Source: Bacteroides caecimuris
GTDB lineage: Bacteria > Bacteroidota > Bacteroidia > Bacteroidales > Bacteroidaceae
Length of the DNA: 64,000 nucleotides
Assembly (NCBI RefSeq): GCF_001688725.2
Contig: NZ_CP015401.2
Span: 124,001 to 188,000 of the forward strand
Reading direction: 5' to 3'
Shown here: one piece after another, positions 9,301-18,856 of the stretch
How positions within the stretch are numbered: position 1 is the first letter of the stretch
Layout: every line of letters starts with the position of its first letter
Program-made: the position numbers and the translations under genes
The notes under the pieces: model-generated
What the model was told of the DNA's origin: nothing
The model's database searches: none
What the model saw: the letters and a program-made list of their open reading frames with translations, nothing else

Positions 9301-10512
9301 ATTTTATATAACCTGCTGTCTAATGCGGCTAAATATACAGTAGAGGGTGGCTTCATACAGGTGACGCTGACGTATGCGGAAGATAGAGACCATGTATGTC
9401 TGAAAGTCAAGGATAACGGAAAGGGCATTTCGCAGGAGAAGCAGAAAACTCTTTTTCAACGTTTTTATGAAGGCGACTATCGTAAGTTCAATACGATTGG
9501 GACAGGAATCGGCCTGTCGCTCACCAAAGACTTAGTAGAATTGCATAAAGGTACTATCTCTGTAGTGAGCGAAAGCGGACAAGGCGCGGAATTCATAGTG
9601 TGCATCCCGGTCGACCGCTCTTATTTCAGCGAAGACCAGATTGACGACGAGACTATTGTGCCGATACAGAAAACCGAGGCTTATGCCGATGAGGAAGATG
9701 TGCAGACAAACGATGAGGCGGAAGTGGTGAAAAAGAAACATTCGGTGCTGGTAATAGAGGATAATGAAGAGTTGCTGCAACTCATGACAAGACTGTTGAA
9801 ACGTGAATATAATGTATTTACGGCGGAAAACGGTAAGGAAGGGATTATTGTATTGGAAAATGAGGATGTAGATTTGATCGTGTCTGATGTGATGATGCCC
9901 GAAATGGATGGAATCGAATTTTGTAAATACGTGAAAGGTAATCTGGAAATCAGTCATATTCCTGTGATACTGTTGACTGCCAAAAATAAGGAGGAAGATC
10001 GGGCGGAAGCTTATGAGGTGGGTGCGGATGCTTTTATCAGCAAACCTTTCAATCTGCCTGTGCTTTATGCGCGTATTCGTAATTTGTTGAAACATAAGGA
10101 AGGGCTGGTGCATGACTTCAAACATCAGTTGGTATTTGAATTGAAGGACCTGAATTATACAAGTCTGGATGAGGATTTCCTGCAACGGGCTATTGATTGT
10201 GTGAATGGTCATCTGGAAGATGCTGAATTTGATCAGCCGCAGTTCGCCGATGAAATGAAAACCAGTAAATCTACTTTGTATAAGAAACTAAAATCTTTGA
10301 CAGGACTCAATACTTCAGCTTTTATTCGTAATGTTCGCTTGAAATCCGCCTGTCGGATTATGGAGGAGAAAGGTAGTAATATCCGTATATCCGAGTTGGC
10401 TTATGCGGTAGGATTCAACGACCCGAAATATTTCAGCTCTTGCTTTAAGAAAGAGTTCGGAATGTTGCCTTCCGAGTATATCGAACGCTTCTTGGACACT
10501 CCTGCCAAGTAG
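6355..10512 (+). CDS. Hybrid two-component system sensor/regulator (HTCS)
   Basis: This 1385-residue one-protein signalling system senses a glycan fragment in the periplasm and activates its locus. Order: signal/anchor region (1-32); about fourteen Reg_prop propeller repeats to ~690 (repeated W-[LIV]-G-T motifs); a Y_Y_Y domain (~730-810); a membrane helix (~816-838); HisKA with H876 in THELLTPL; an HATPase domain with NAAKY, DNGKGIS and GTGIGLSL; a receiver with acceptor D1178 in LIVSDVMMPE; and a C-terminal AraC-type DNA-binding domain ending near 1380. All catalytic residues are intact. It is transcribed toward the SusC gene 193 bp downstream, so it probably controls the locus at 10706-28739. 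The ligand cannot be read from sequence. Confidence 0.95.
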   Translation: MANKLCINIVNRKIILLLFLFCMQPSTALLASGDNLVANLKFKRFPALNNLPSDEIQKIYQDKDGFIWLASRYGFYQYDGYETTLYKSNLYTPGLLTNNNILCLVDDYDHNLWVGTQEGLNILDKKTGEIKKILSPAIPSNVISCLLVARDHSVWLGTDAGLCKYDAENDKFVVYDREQTEGVLDYTAIKSLLEDSEGDLWIGTWSSGLYRYVSSTGKFYAYPTMNERNSAHVIYEDTNKNIWVGGWNCGLFRLDNPKDLSAVSYVNYRHKVGDSASLSDDIVYDISEDLNTGTLWVGTRSGLSIMEKDAPGRFVNYKSRGSSHYIFCDEINTILRDKAGTMWLGSIGGGVLAADTGRPMFASHSLDFTDNDIPVTSVRALFTDSERNIWMGIGTYGLACIEQATGKLKSHSQIPEFAGMSIPTVFSVVQRRNSGDIWFGTYDGGIFIYRKGRQVENLTADNCEFVGNSCVSALYEDRQGNCWVGTRGSLGVLLADGQSFLFGPMTFADNTRLDWLYVRDIIADSENSVWIATSNYGLIHIQGDIHHPSTLKYDNYSFYNGKLTTNNALCVYNDMTGRLWVGTEGGGLYLYDRRKDCFEAKNQEYNIPGDMVGSIKEDKNGNLWLGTNAGLVKLGAQSPGGDAVLRVYTKVDGLQGNFFIPRSACCRDGELFFGGYGGYSSFIPENMEEKQSDVSPAITDIKIFNHSITLLSLGVRRKISRFTPAFTQKIELPYQYNNFSIEFATLTYKNPELNRYAYQLEGFDKNWVYTNSNRRFAYYNNLKSGTYTFRLKATDENGIWSGYIRELTIVILPPFWATWWAYILYALFAAGTVFWLFRITRNRILLQNELRLREMEKMKAEELNHAKLQFFTNITHELLTPLTIVSATVDELKAQAPQHTDLFAVMYNNIHRLIRLLQQILEFRKAETGNLKLRVSSGDIAVFVRKEAESFQPLIKKSKIHFSVLCNPDSIIGYFDTDKLDKILYNLLSNAAKYTVEGGFIQVTLTYAEDRDHVCLKVKDNGKGISQEKQKTLFQRFYEGDYRKFNTIGTGIGLSLTKDLVELHKGTISVVSESGQGAEFIVCIPVDRSYFSEDQIDDETIVPIQKTEAYADEEDVQTNDEAEVVKKKHSVLVIEDNEELLQLMTRLLKREYNVFTAENGKEGIIVLENEDVDLIVSDVMMPEMDGIEFCKYVKGNLEISHIPVILLTAKNKEEDRAEAYEVGADAFISKPFNLPVLYARIRNLLKHKEGLVHDFKHQLVFELKDLNYTSLDEDFLQRAIDCVNGHLEDAEFDQPQFADEMKTSKSTLYKKLKSLTGLNTSAFIRNVRLKSACRIMEEKGSNIRISELAYAVGFNDPKYFSSCFKKEFGMLPSEYIERFLDTPAK

Positions 10513-10624
10513 AAAGAACGGAATTGTCCGCATTTTGCAGGTCGAATTATCATTCGATTTGGTGGAGTAACTAAAATTCATCCTAAGATAAGTATTATTG
10601 GAGCCTTGCAGAGAGGCAGCTCCT

Positions 10625-10632
10625 TACCTTTG
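10625..10632 (+). promoter_or_regulatory. -7 box for the SusC-led operon
   Basis: TACCTTTG fits the -7 consensus and lies 73 bp before the SusC start at 10706. The nearest upstream TTG sites (10598 and 10606) are off the ideal spacing, as expected for an HTCS-dependent promoter. Confidence 0.55.
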
Positions 10633-10633
10633 C

Positions 10634-10669
10634 ACAGGTTCTTCTATGTGATCCATAAGAAGAACCTGT
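10634..10669 (+). promoter_or_regulatory. Perfect 12-bp inverted repeat in the SusC leader
   Basis: Arms 10634-10645 (ACAGGTTCTTCT) and 10658-10669 (AGAAGAACCTGT) are exact complements around a 12-base loop. The repeat begins one base after the -7 box and spans the expected transcription start. It could act as DNA (operator) or as a 5' RNA hairpin. Confidence 0.5.
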
Positions 10670-10705
10670 AGTTCACTTAATGTTTAATCTTAATATTTAT
10701 ACTAA

Positions 10706-13700
10706 ATGGAAAAACAAAAGCAATTCCATGAAAGACAAGCGGGAAAGAAATGTCGGCTGCTTCCGATAGTGTTCTCGTTGTTTTTGTTTCTTTTGATTCC
10801 TCTGAAAGGATATGGAGACGAAAGTTCCATGCCGGAGGTGGTGCAACAAAGTTCCAAAGTGACAGGTACGGTGGTGGATGCCAATGGCGAGCCTGTGATT
10901 GGTGCCAATGTTACGGTAGTGGGAACTACGCAGGGAACCATTACCGATATAGACGGGCGTTTTTCTCTCAATGCGAATTCCGGTGCAAAAATTAAAATTA
11001 GTTTTATCGGTTACAAAGAAAAAGTGGTAACCATTAAGAAAGGTATTAGTCTCAATATAGTTTTGGAAGAAGATGCACAGTCATTGGGCGAAGTCCAGGT
11101 GGTAGCTTATGGCGTTCAGAAAAAAGTATCCATCACGGGGGCCATCTCCTCCATGAAGGGCGACGACCTGTTGAAAACTCCGGCAGGCTCTTTATCCAAT
11201 GTATTGTCGGGGCAAATCACAGGTATTTCTTCCGTACAGTATTCCGGCGAGCCTGGAGCGGATGCGGCGGATATTTATGTGCGTGGTGTCGCTACATGGA
11301 ACAATGCGAAGCCGTTGATTCAGGTAGATGGCGTAGAGCGTGACTTTTCGCAGATTGACCCGAATGAAATTGAAAGCGTCACTGTGTTGAAAGACGCTTC
11401 GGCCACGGCGGTATTCGGTGTGCGCGGTGCCAACGGCGTTATCCTGATTACCACCAAACGTGGTGCGGAAGGAAAGGCGAAGGTCTCCTTCTCCACATCT
11501 GCCGGTGTCAATGTGCGTACGAAGGATTTGGATTTTGCCAATTCCTACCAGTATGCCTCCTATTATAATATGATGAAGGTCAATGACGGTGGAGTGCCTA
11601 CTTTTAGCGATGAACAACTGGAAACGTTCCGCAATCATTCCAATCCGTTGTTGTATCCGGATATCAACTGGATTGATTATTGTATGAATAAGGCGGCTTT
11701 CCAGTCTCAACACAATGTGAACATATCCGGTGGAACCAGTAATATGAAGTATTTTGTCTCTGCCGGTTTGTTTACGCAAGGCGGTATGTTCAAGCAGTTC
11801 AATGCGACGGACAACTTCAACTTTGATTATAAACGATATAATTATCGCGCTAATCTGGACTTTGATGTAACGAAAACCACCTTGTTGTCTGTCAATATCG
11901 GCGGTCGCATAGAAACGAAACGCACGCCTGAATCCGGCGAAGACCAGAATCAGCTGTTTCGTAAGCTCTATTGGGCGGTTCCCTTTGCTGGTGCGGGCAT
12001 TGTAAACGGCGAGCGGGTGGTGTCTAATTCTGAAATTCTGCCTTTTACGGGAGTGGACGGATTGAGTTCATACTATGGAAAGGGATTCCAGACAAGAACG
12101 ACAAATGTGCTGAATGTAGACCTTGCTTTGAATCAGAAACTGGACTTCATCACGAAAGGATTGTCCGTAAAACTAAAAGGCGCTTATAATTCAGAGTATG
12201 CCAATACCAAGCGGGCAAGCTCATCCAAGGCTTATTATACCCCTATTGCGAATGCGGACGGTTCTATTTCGCTTCGTAAATATGGAACAGATTCCCAGTC
12301 GAGTTATGACGAACCTGACAACGGCTTCTCCAAAGCACGCAACTGGTATATGGAGTTGGCGCTGAATTATGCCCGTAAGTTTGGCGATCATAATGTGACT
12401 GCATTGTTGCTGTATAATCAGTCAAAGAAATACTATCCGTCAGAGTATTCTGACATTCCTACCGGATACGTAGGCTTGGTAGGGCGTGTGACTTATGACT
12501 GGAAAACACGTTATATGGCAGAGTTTAATGCGGGTTATAACGGCTCGGAAAACTTCCGCCCGGGAAATCGGTATGGTTTCTTTCCGGCAGGTTCGTTGGG
12601 CTGGGTCGTGAGTGAGGAATCTTTCTTCCAGTCGGTCAAGAATGTGGTGAACTATTTAAAGTTGCGCGCTTCTGTGGGAATGGTCGGTAATGATGTGTCA
12701 CAACGTTTCTTGTATCTGCCTGACTCTTATCAATATGGCAGCGGCGGATACTATTTCGGACAGAATGTCGGCAATAAGATGCCGGGCGCAAGTGAGGTCA
12801 GCCGTTCGAATCCCGATGCCAAGTGGGAAACAGCGGTGAAACAGAACTATGGAGTGGACGCCACTTTCTTGAAAGAACGCTTGTCCGTCTCTTTGGATTA
12901 CTTTAGAGAAGACCGCAGCGATATTTTGTCTAAACCGGATTACTTACCGAGCATTTTGGGCATGTCGCTTCCTTCTGTCAACGTAGGAGAAACATTGAAT
13001 AGAGGATTTGAAGTACAGTTGAAATGGAACGAAACGTTGAAGAATGATTTCAGATATTGGGCGAACTTCAATGTCTCTTTCTCAAGAAATAAGATTGTCT
13101 ATAAAAACGAGGTGGCTCAGAATGAACCTTGGATGTATGAGACAGGACGTAGAATAGGGTCCCGTTCGATGTATAAGTTTTGGGGATTTTATGATGAAAC
13201 GGCTGACATGCGTTATCAGGAAGAGTTCGGACGCCCGATAGCCGATCATGGTATTACGCTTGTGCCGGGCGACTGTGTGTATGTGGACTTGAATGCTGAC
13301 GGCGAAATAAACTCCAATGATGCGACCCGCGATATCGGATATACGGATATGCCCGAATACACGGCCGGATTGAATACTGGGTTCACTTGGAAAAATTTCG
13401 ATTTCTCCATGCAATGGACAGGTGCTTGGAACGTTGACCGTATGTTGAGCGAATTCAGACGTCCGTTGGGAGACACCAATGAAAAGGGATTGCTGCTTTA
13501 TCAGTATGATACGACGTGGCGTTCCTCAGCCGATACATTTACGGCTAAATATCCGCGCGCTTCCAGCTTGCACGCTTCCAATAATTATGCAGGGTCCGAC
13601 CTGTATCTCATTAATGCCAGCTATCTGCGCTTGAAGAACGTAGAGATAGGCTATAATTTTAAATTCCCTTTCATGAAGAAGTTGAAGATGGATAATTGCC

Positions 13701-13834
13701 GGTTGTATGTAAATGGATATAATCTGCTTACTATTACCGGATTCAAATGGGGAGACCCGGAATCTCGTCAGAGCGACCGTCCCAATTATCCTCTGACACG
13801 TGTGTTTAATATTGGATTGAAACTTGGATTCTAA
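10706..13834 (+). CDS. SusC-like TonB-dependent outer-membrane transporter (first pair)
   Basis: This 1042-residue protein should import oligosaccharides across the outer membrane with its SusD partner. After a signal peptide (to about residue 38), residues ~50-125 form a carboxypeptidase-regulatory-like domain (VTGTVVDANGEPVIGANV). Next come the TonB box region and plug (~128-250, with VRGVATWNNAKPLIQVDGVERD and VLKDASATAVFG), then the beta-barrel ending in the aromatic C-terminus GLKLGF. There is no N-terminal STN domain, so it is not itself a sigma/anti-sigma signalling receptor; the HTCS upstream serves that role. The SusD gene starts 6 bp later. Confidence 0.95.
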   Translation: MEKQKQFHERQAGKKCRLLPIVFSLFLFLLIPLKGYGDESSMPEVVQQSSKVTGTVVDANGEPVIGANVTVVGTTQGTITDIDGRFSLNANSGAKIKISFIGYKEKVVTIKKGISLNIVLEEDAQSLGEVQVVAYGVQKKVSITGAISSMKGDDLLKTPAGSLSNVLSGQITGISSVQYSGEPGADAADIYVRGVATWNNAKPLIQVDGVERDFSQIDPNEIESVTVLKDASATAVFGVRGANGVILITTKRGAEGKAKVSFSTSAGVNVRTKDLDFANSYQYASYYNMMKVNDGGVPTFSDEQLETFRNHSNPLLYPDINWIDYCMNKAAFQSQHNVNISGGTSNMKYFVSAGLFTQGGMFKQFNATDNFNFDYKRYNYRANLDFDVTKTTLLSVNIGGRIETKRTPESGEDQNQLFRKLYWAVPFAGAGIVNGERVVSNSEILPFTGVDGLSSYYGKGFQTRTTNVLNVDLALNQKLDFITKGLSVKLKGAYNSEYANTKRASSSKAYYTPIANADGSISLRKYGTDSQSSYDEPDNGFSKARNWYMELALNYARKFGDHNVTALLLYNQSKKYYPSEYSDIPTGYVGLVGRVTYDWKTRYMAEFNAGYNGSENFRPGNRYGFFPAGSLGWVVSEESFFQSVKNVVNYLKLRASVGMVGNDVSQRFLYLPDSYQYGSGGYYFGQNVGNKMPGASEVSRSNPDAKWETAVKQNYGVDATFLKERLSVSLDYFREDRSDILSKPDYLPSILGMSLPSVNVGETLNRGFEVQLKWNETLKNDFRYWANFNVSFSRNKIVYKNEVAQNEPWMYETGRRIGSRSMYKFWGFYDETADMRYQEEFGRPIADHGITLVPGDCVYVDLNADGEINSNDATRDIGYTDMPEYTAGLNTGFTWKNFDFSMQWTGAWNVDRMLSEFRRPLGDTNEKGLLLYQYDTTWRSSADTFTAKYPRASSLHASNNYAGSDLYLINASYLRLKNVEIGYNFKFPFMKKLKMDNCRLYVNGYNLLTITGFKWGDPESRQSDRPNYPLTRVFNIGLKLGF

Positions 13835-13840
13835 TGCTTT

Positions 13841-15781
13841 ATGAATAATATGATGAAACATTTAAGTAAATGGTTTATAACGGCCTTTGCAGGAGTGGCT
13901 TTGTTCTCCTCTTCTTGTGTCGATCAGGTGAAATTTGGGGATGGCTTTTTGGAAAAAGCTCCGGGAGTAGCGGTAACGCAAGATACAATCTTCGGGAAAG
14001 CCACGTATGCTCGCGCTTTCTTGTGGGATACATATAGCAAACTTTATTATGGGCTTCCCGTATATTGGAATGCGGTGGAAGGTAAAATGAATACCGGAAT
14101 CTTTGAAATGATGTCTGATTGTTGGCATAGCCATACTGATTGGAACGGGGTCAACCGGAAATACTATTCGGGCTCTTATAAAGCAGGTGATGAGGATAGT
14201 GGTGATGATACACGCTTTGGATATACCAAAGAGAACTGTTGGGAGGCGATTCGCGCCGCATGGTTGTTTATTGAGAATGTGGATAAAGTCCCCGATATGG
14301 AGGAAGCGGAGAAAAAGCGTTTGATAGCGGAGGCTAAAGTGATCGTTGCGTCTCGTTATTTTGACTTATTCCGTCATTTGGGAGGGCTTCCGTTGATTAA
14401 GGAAACCTATGATGTACAGCCTTCTTATGAATTGCCGCGTGCTACGGTGGAGGAAACCGTGAACTATATGGTGAATCTTTTGGATGAGGCTGCAGCGACT
14501 CCTCAACTTCCTTGGGATTTGGGTACGGATGACATGAACTGGCAAGGACGTTTCACCAAAGCATCTGCTATGGGATTGAAGTGTAAGATTCTGTTGTTTG
14601 CAGCCAGTCCGTTGTTTAATGACGACGTGCCTTATTGCACGGAATCACCGCAGGATGCCGTGACGAATCATCAGGTGTGGTATGGTGCTTATAAACCGGA
14701 ATTGTGGGAACAATGCTGGCAGGCTTGCGTTGATTTCTTTGCGGAATTGGAGTCGAAAGGATATTATGAACTGACGCAGGCGACGGAAGCTACAATCAAA
14801 GGTTATAGAAATGCGTATAATAAAGCTTATTTTACTCGTGAGAATAATAAGGAACTGTTGATTTCCACTCATGTTTCACGTTTCGGTAAATTCAATTCAT
14901 GGGATGAATGGCAATATATTTTTGTGAATAGCGGAAACGGTACGGTCATTACAGGCGGATTGACTCCTACATTGGAATTTATGGAGATGTTCCCTATGAG
15001 CGACGGCAATCCTTTCCGGCTGGATAATACGACCAATCCGTTTTATACGGATAATGATTATAATAAGCCGATTCGTGACCCGCGTCTGTACGAAACGATG
15101 TTGGTGAACGGAACACAATTTGGCGATCATGCTGCCGAGTTATGGATTGGAGGGCGCGACAACGTGAATGATACAGAGAAAGAAACAGGAAAATATGCTA
15201 CCGGATTCGGATGCTATAAATTTTATAAGGAAGGTATCAATTCATTGAAAGATAAATATCTGCAATGGCCCTATCTGCGGTTGGCGGAAATGTATCTGAT
15301 TTATGCAGAGGCGTTGCTCCAACACAAGCATGATTTGACGGGAGCTATTGAACAGGTAAATAAAGTGCGTGCCCGCGTGGGATTGGGAGACTTGGCGGCT
15401 TGCAATCCGAGCAAAAACTTGACGACCGATTCCGATGCCTTGTTGGAAGAGATTCTGAGAGAGCGTGCTTGTGAGTTGGGTTTGGAAGATGTTCGCTTGT
15501 TTGATATGATACGCTACAAGAGAGAAGATCTTTTCAAAAAGCAACTTCACGGATTGAAGATTTATAGAAATGATGGGGCAGGGAACACTCCTTGGTCAGG
15601 AAGTACCGGAAACAGCAGTACTTATCCTAAACCGACTCAATTCACTTATGAGGCATTCCCGTTGGTGAATCCTTCCCGTGCGTGGTGGAGCAATTTTAGT
15701 CCGAAATGGTATTTGTCGGCATTTCCACCGTCGGAAGTGAATAAAAACTACGGATTGACCCAGAATCCGGGATGGAATTAA
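13841..15781 (+). CDS. SusD-like surface glycan-binding lipoprotein (first pair)
   Basis: SusD proteins form a lid over the SusC barrel and bind glycan at the cell surface. The N-terminus carries a lipoprotein signal ending SSSC, with the modified cysteine near residue 26. The body has the TPR-like SusD fold: an N-terminal helical region (FLWDTYSKLY), conserved RYFDLFRHLGGLPLI, and a C-terminal segment with YLRLAEMYLIYAEAL, ILRERACELGLEDVR and LTQNPGWN. At 646 residues it is long for the family. The start at 13841 is used; M4 and M5 (13850 and 13853) are also possible. It sits between its SusC partner and a second SusC gene 32 bp downstream. Confidence 0.93.
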   Translation: MNNMMKHLSKWFITAFAGVALFSSSCVDQVKFGDGFLEKAPGVAVTQDTIFGKATYARAFLWDTYSKLYYGLPVYWNAVEGKMNTGIFEMMSDCWHSHTDWNGVNRKYYSGSYKAGDEDSGDDTRFGYTKENCWEAIRAAWLFIENVDKVPDMEEAEKKRLIAEAKVIVASRYFDLFRHLGGLPLIKETYDVQPSYELPRATVEETVNYMVNLLDEAAATPQLPWDLGTDDMNWQGRFTKASAMGLKCKILLFAASPLFNDDVPYCTESPQDAVTNHQVWYGAYKPELWEQCWQACVDFFAELESKGYYELTQATEATIKGYRNAYNKAYFTRENNKELLISTHVSRFGKFNSWDEWQYIFVNSGNGTVITGGLTPTLEFMEMFPMSDGNPFRLDNTTNPFYTDNDYNKPIRDPRLYETMLVNGTQFGDHAAELWIGGRDNVNDTEKETGKYATGFGCYKFYKEGINSLKDKYLQWPYLRLAEMYLIYAEALLQHKHDLTGAIEQVNKVRARVGLGDLAACNPSKNLTTDSDALLEEILRERACELGLEDVRLFDMIRYKREDLFKKQLHGLKIYRNDGAGNTPWSGSTGNSSTYPKPTQFTYEAFPLVNPSRAWWSNFSPKWYLSAFPPSEVNKNYGLTQNPGWN

Positions 15782-15813
15782 TGCGGAATAACTACGATTA
15801 ATCATAGAGTAAA

Positions 15814-18800
15814 ATGAAAAAATATAAGATATTAGCTTTAGCAATGTTCGCTTGTGCCACTCTGAACGGATGGGCGCAAAGTGAAAGTAATGTGACCGGA
15901 AAGGTGCTCGACAAAAAAGGGAAACCGGTAGCGGGAGCTTTAGTATCGGTAGAAGAAAATCCGTTGGTACGGGTGGCTACCGATAAAAACGGACGTTTTG
16001 AAATCGTTGCGGTGAAAGGAAATCGGTTGAAAGTACAGACCGGTGACGATGCGATGAAGGTTGTGAAAGTGGGCAGCAGTCCGGAACTGACTGTGGTCAT
16101 GGATTACTCATCGGAGAAAGTAAATTATGGTTTTGGATTGCAGCAGACCAATGCGGAGTCTACAGGAGCCGTATCTACTGTATATGCGGAGAATATAGAG
16201 AAAAGTTCGGCTTTCTCTATCGGAAATTCTTTATATGGCAATGCGTTGGGACTGACTACCCTGCAAAATACCGGTGTGGTATGGGAACAGATGCCGTCAA
16301 TGTATATTCGCGGACTTAAAACACTGAACGGCAATAATGGAATCTTGCTGGTAGTGGACGGGATTGAACGGGATAATAACTGGCAGGCTCTGAAATACAT
16401 CACTCCGGAAGAAGTGGAATCTGTCAGTGTGCTTCGTGATGCGGCTGCATTGGCTCTTTATGGCTATAGGGGAGTGAATGGTGTGGTCAATATTGTGACA
16501 AAACGTGGAAAATACAATACCCGTGAGATTAATTTCTCTTACGATCATGCTTTTAACTACATGACACGCAAGCCGGAAATGGCGGACGCTTATATGTATG
16601 CTTCCGCTCTGAATGAGGCATTGACTAATGATGGTAAGCAGGTGCACTATTCACAAAATGAGTTGAACGCGTTCAAGAATGGTACTTCTCCTTATCTTTA
16701 TCCGAATGTAAACTGGTGGGAAGAGGTCTTTCGCGAACGTGGAACATCGGATATCGCCACATTGAGTTTCCGTGGCGGTTCTACTAAGATGCGTTATTAT
16801 ACGATGATGAACTTGCAGAACAACCGTGGGTTTATCAAGCATTACAACGCAACTCCGGATTATTCAACGCAGGAAAAGTATTCAAAAGCAAATTTCCGTT
16901 CAAATCTGGATATTGACTTGTCGCCGAAAACAAAGATGCAGGCCAATATTATGGGAATCTTGAATGAATTCAGCCGTCCGGGTATGGGCAGTGATAATTT
17001 GATAAGTAAACTGTATCAGTTACCTTCGGCTGCTTTCCCGGTTCGTACGGAAAGCGGATTGTGGGGAGGAAACACTACTTGGGGCGAGAACTGGAATCCG
17101 GTAGCGCTGACCGAAGGCCGTGCATATTCAAAAGGACACACTCGCGGATTGTATGCGGATATGTCTTTGCGTCAGGATTTGTCTTCTTTGACCGAAGGAT
17201 TGGGAGCTTCTGTCCGTATGGGATATGACAATCTTGCTTCCTACTGGGAAAATCATACGAAGGGATATAAATATGGTATGGCAACAGTGGCTTCTTGGGA
17301 GAACGGAATGCCTGTGGCTGGTGAGGAATTGACCGGAGGTAAAGACACGGAAATGTCGGGTGACAGTAAACTCGACTGGCAATACCGCGCCTTTAATTTT
17401 CAGATGAATATCGATTGGCAACGTCAGTTTGGTGCGCACAATTTATACTCCATGTTGCTTTATTCTTATAAATATGATAATGCTAAAGGCATCAATAATA
17501 CGTTCTATCGTCAGAATGTGGGCTGGTACACTCATTATGGCTTTAAGAACCGTTATTTCGCCGATTTTACATTGATGGCTTCTGCTTCCAACTTATTGGC
17601 GCCCGATCATCGCTGGAATGTATCTCCTACTGTCGGGCTGGCATGGCTCATTTCTAATGAGAAGTTCATGCAACATCAGAATGTGGTGGATTTCTTGAAA
17701 CTACGGGCTTCGTTCGGTATGTTGAATACAGACAATATCCCCGGTAACGGCTATTGGAATGAGACGGTAGGCGGAGGCAACGGTTATCCGATAAACAACA
17801 ACTTTGGTGGTGACGGTGGCTGGCAGGAAGGTCGTTTGGCTTCCGTAAACGGAACCACGGAAAAAGCCTATAAATACAATGCCGGTATAGACGCTACTTT
17901 GTTCAAAGGCTTGACTTTGACAGTGGATGGATTTTATGAAAGACGTTCAGATATCTGGGTGAGTTCTGCCGGACAGAATTCGGCGGTTCTCGGTGCAACC
18001 AGCTCTTATGTAAATGCTGGTATCGTAGATAGTTGGGGGACGGAAATCGGTGCCAATTATTTTAAGAAGATTGGTGGCGTGGAATTAAATCTGGGAGGAA
18101 CCTTTACCTACAACCGAAGCAAAATCATAGAGATGCTGGAAGAACCTGCCGCTTATGACTATACACGTGCCACAGGCAATCCGGTAGGACAGATTTTTGG
18201 CTTGCAGGCCATTGGCTATTTTGTGGATCAGGCAGATATAGACAATAGTTTGCCACAGCAGTTTGGACCTGTAAAGGCCGGAGATATCAAATACAAGGAT
18301 ATGAACGGTGATAAAGTCATTAATTCGGATGATAGAGTGGCTATGGGATACAATAGTACCTGCCCTGAAACGTATTACTCGTTCAGTCTTGGTTTGGAAT
18401 GGAAAGGATTGGGCTTTAGTGCGCAATTCCAGGGAGTAGGAAATTATACGGCAATCTTGTCTTCCAACTACTATCGCCCGTTGGTCGATAATACGACGAT
18501 TTCTACTTATGCCTACCAAAATCGCTGGACACCGGAAACTCCGAATGCCCGCTTCCCGAGACTGACCACGGAAACTGTCGATAATAATCTACAGACAAGT
18601 TCATTGTGGCTGGCAGATCGTTCTTTCTTGAAGTTGCGCAACTGCGAAGTGTATTACAAACTTCCCTCATCCTGGCTGAGCAAATGCTGGATGAAGAATG
18701 CGAAAGTATATGTAAGAGGAGTCGATTTGCTTTGTTTCGATGGCATTGACCATTTAGATCCGGAAGCGATGAATAATTCTTATCCTGCTACCCGTTCTGT

Positions 18801-18828
18801 TCATGTAGGTTTGTCAGTAGGATTTTAA
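15814..18828 (+). CDS. SusC-like TonB-dependent outer-membrane transporter (second pair)
   Basis: A second, divergent 1004-residue SusC. A signal peptide (ending WAQS) is followed by a carboxypeptidase-regulatory-like domain (VTGKVLDKKGKPVAGALVSV) and a plug (~115-235; IRGLKTLNGNNGILLVVDGIER, VLRDAAALALYGYRG). The barrel ends SVHVGLSVGF. The plug differs clearly from that of the first SusC, so the pair may import a different fragment of the same glycan. It lies 32 bp after the first SusD and 28 bp before the second SusD, within one apparent operon. Confidence 0.95.
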   Translation: MKKYKILALAMFACATLNGWAQSESNVTGKVLDKKGKPVAGALVSVEENPLVRVATDKNGRFEIVAVKGNRLKVQTGDDAMKVVKVGSSPELTVVMDYSSEKVNYGFGLQQTNAESTGAVSTVYAENIEKSSAFSIGNSLYGNALGLTTLQNTGVVWEQMPSMYIRGLKTLNGNNGILLVVDGIERDNNWQALKYITPEEVESVSVLRDAAALALYGYRGVNGVVNIVTKRGKYNTREINFSYDHAFNYMTRKPEMADAYMYASALNEALTNDGKQVHYSQNELNAFKNGTSPYLYPNVNWWEEVFRERGTSDIATLSFRGGSTKMRYYTMMNLQNNRGFIKHYNATPDYSTQEKYSKANFRSNLDIDLSPKTKMQANIMGILNEFSRPGMGSDNLISKLYQLPSAAFPVRTESGLWGGNTTWGENWNPVALTEGRAYSKGHTRGLYADMSLRQDLSSLTEGLGASVRMGYDNLASYWENHTKGYKYGMATVASWENGMPVAGEELTGGKDTEMSGDSKLDWQYRAFNFQMNIDWQRQFGAHNLYSMLLYSYKYDNAKGINNTFYRQNVGWYTHYGFKNRYFADFTLMASASNLLAPDHRWNVSPTVGLAWLISNEKFMQHQNVVDFLKLRASFGMLNTDNIPGNGYWNETVGGGNGYPINNNFGGDGGWQEGRLASVNGTTEKAYKYNAGIDATLFKGLTLTVDGFYERRSDIWVSSAGQNSAVLGATSSYVNAGIVDSWGTEIGANYFKKIGGVELNLGGTFTYNRSKIIEMLEEPAAYDYTRATGNPVGQIFGLQAIGYFVDQADIDNSLPQQFGPVKAGDIKYKDMNGDKVINSDDRVAMGYNSTCPETYYSFSLGLEWKGLGFSAQFQGVGNYTAILSSNYYRPLVDNTTISTYAYQNRWTPETPNARFPRLTTETVDNNLQTSSLWLADRSFLKLRNCEVYYKLPSSWLSKCWMKNAKVYVRGVDLLCFDGIDHLDPEAMNNSYPATRSVHVGLSVGF

Positions 18829-18856
18829 CGTTTAACGCTATAAAAAGAAAGAAACT

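Noticed and set aside
9532..10212. 226-codon minus-strand frame inside the HTCS gene
   Set aside because: Antisense to intact kinase and receiver domains; composition is that of a shadow frame.
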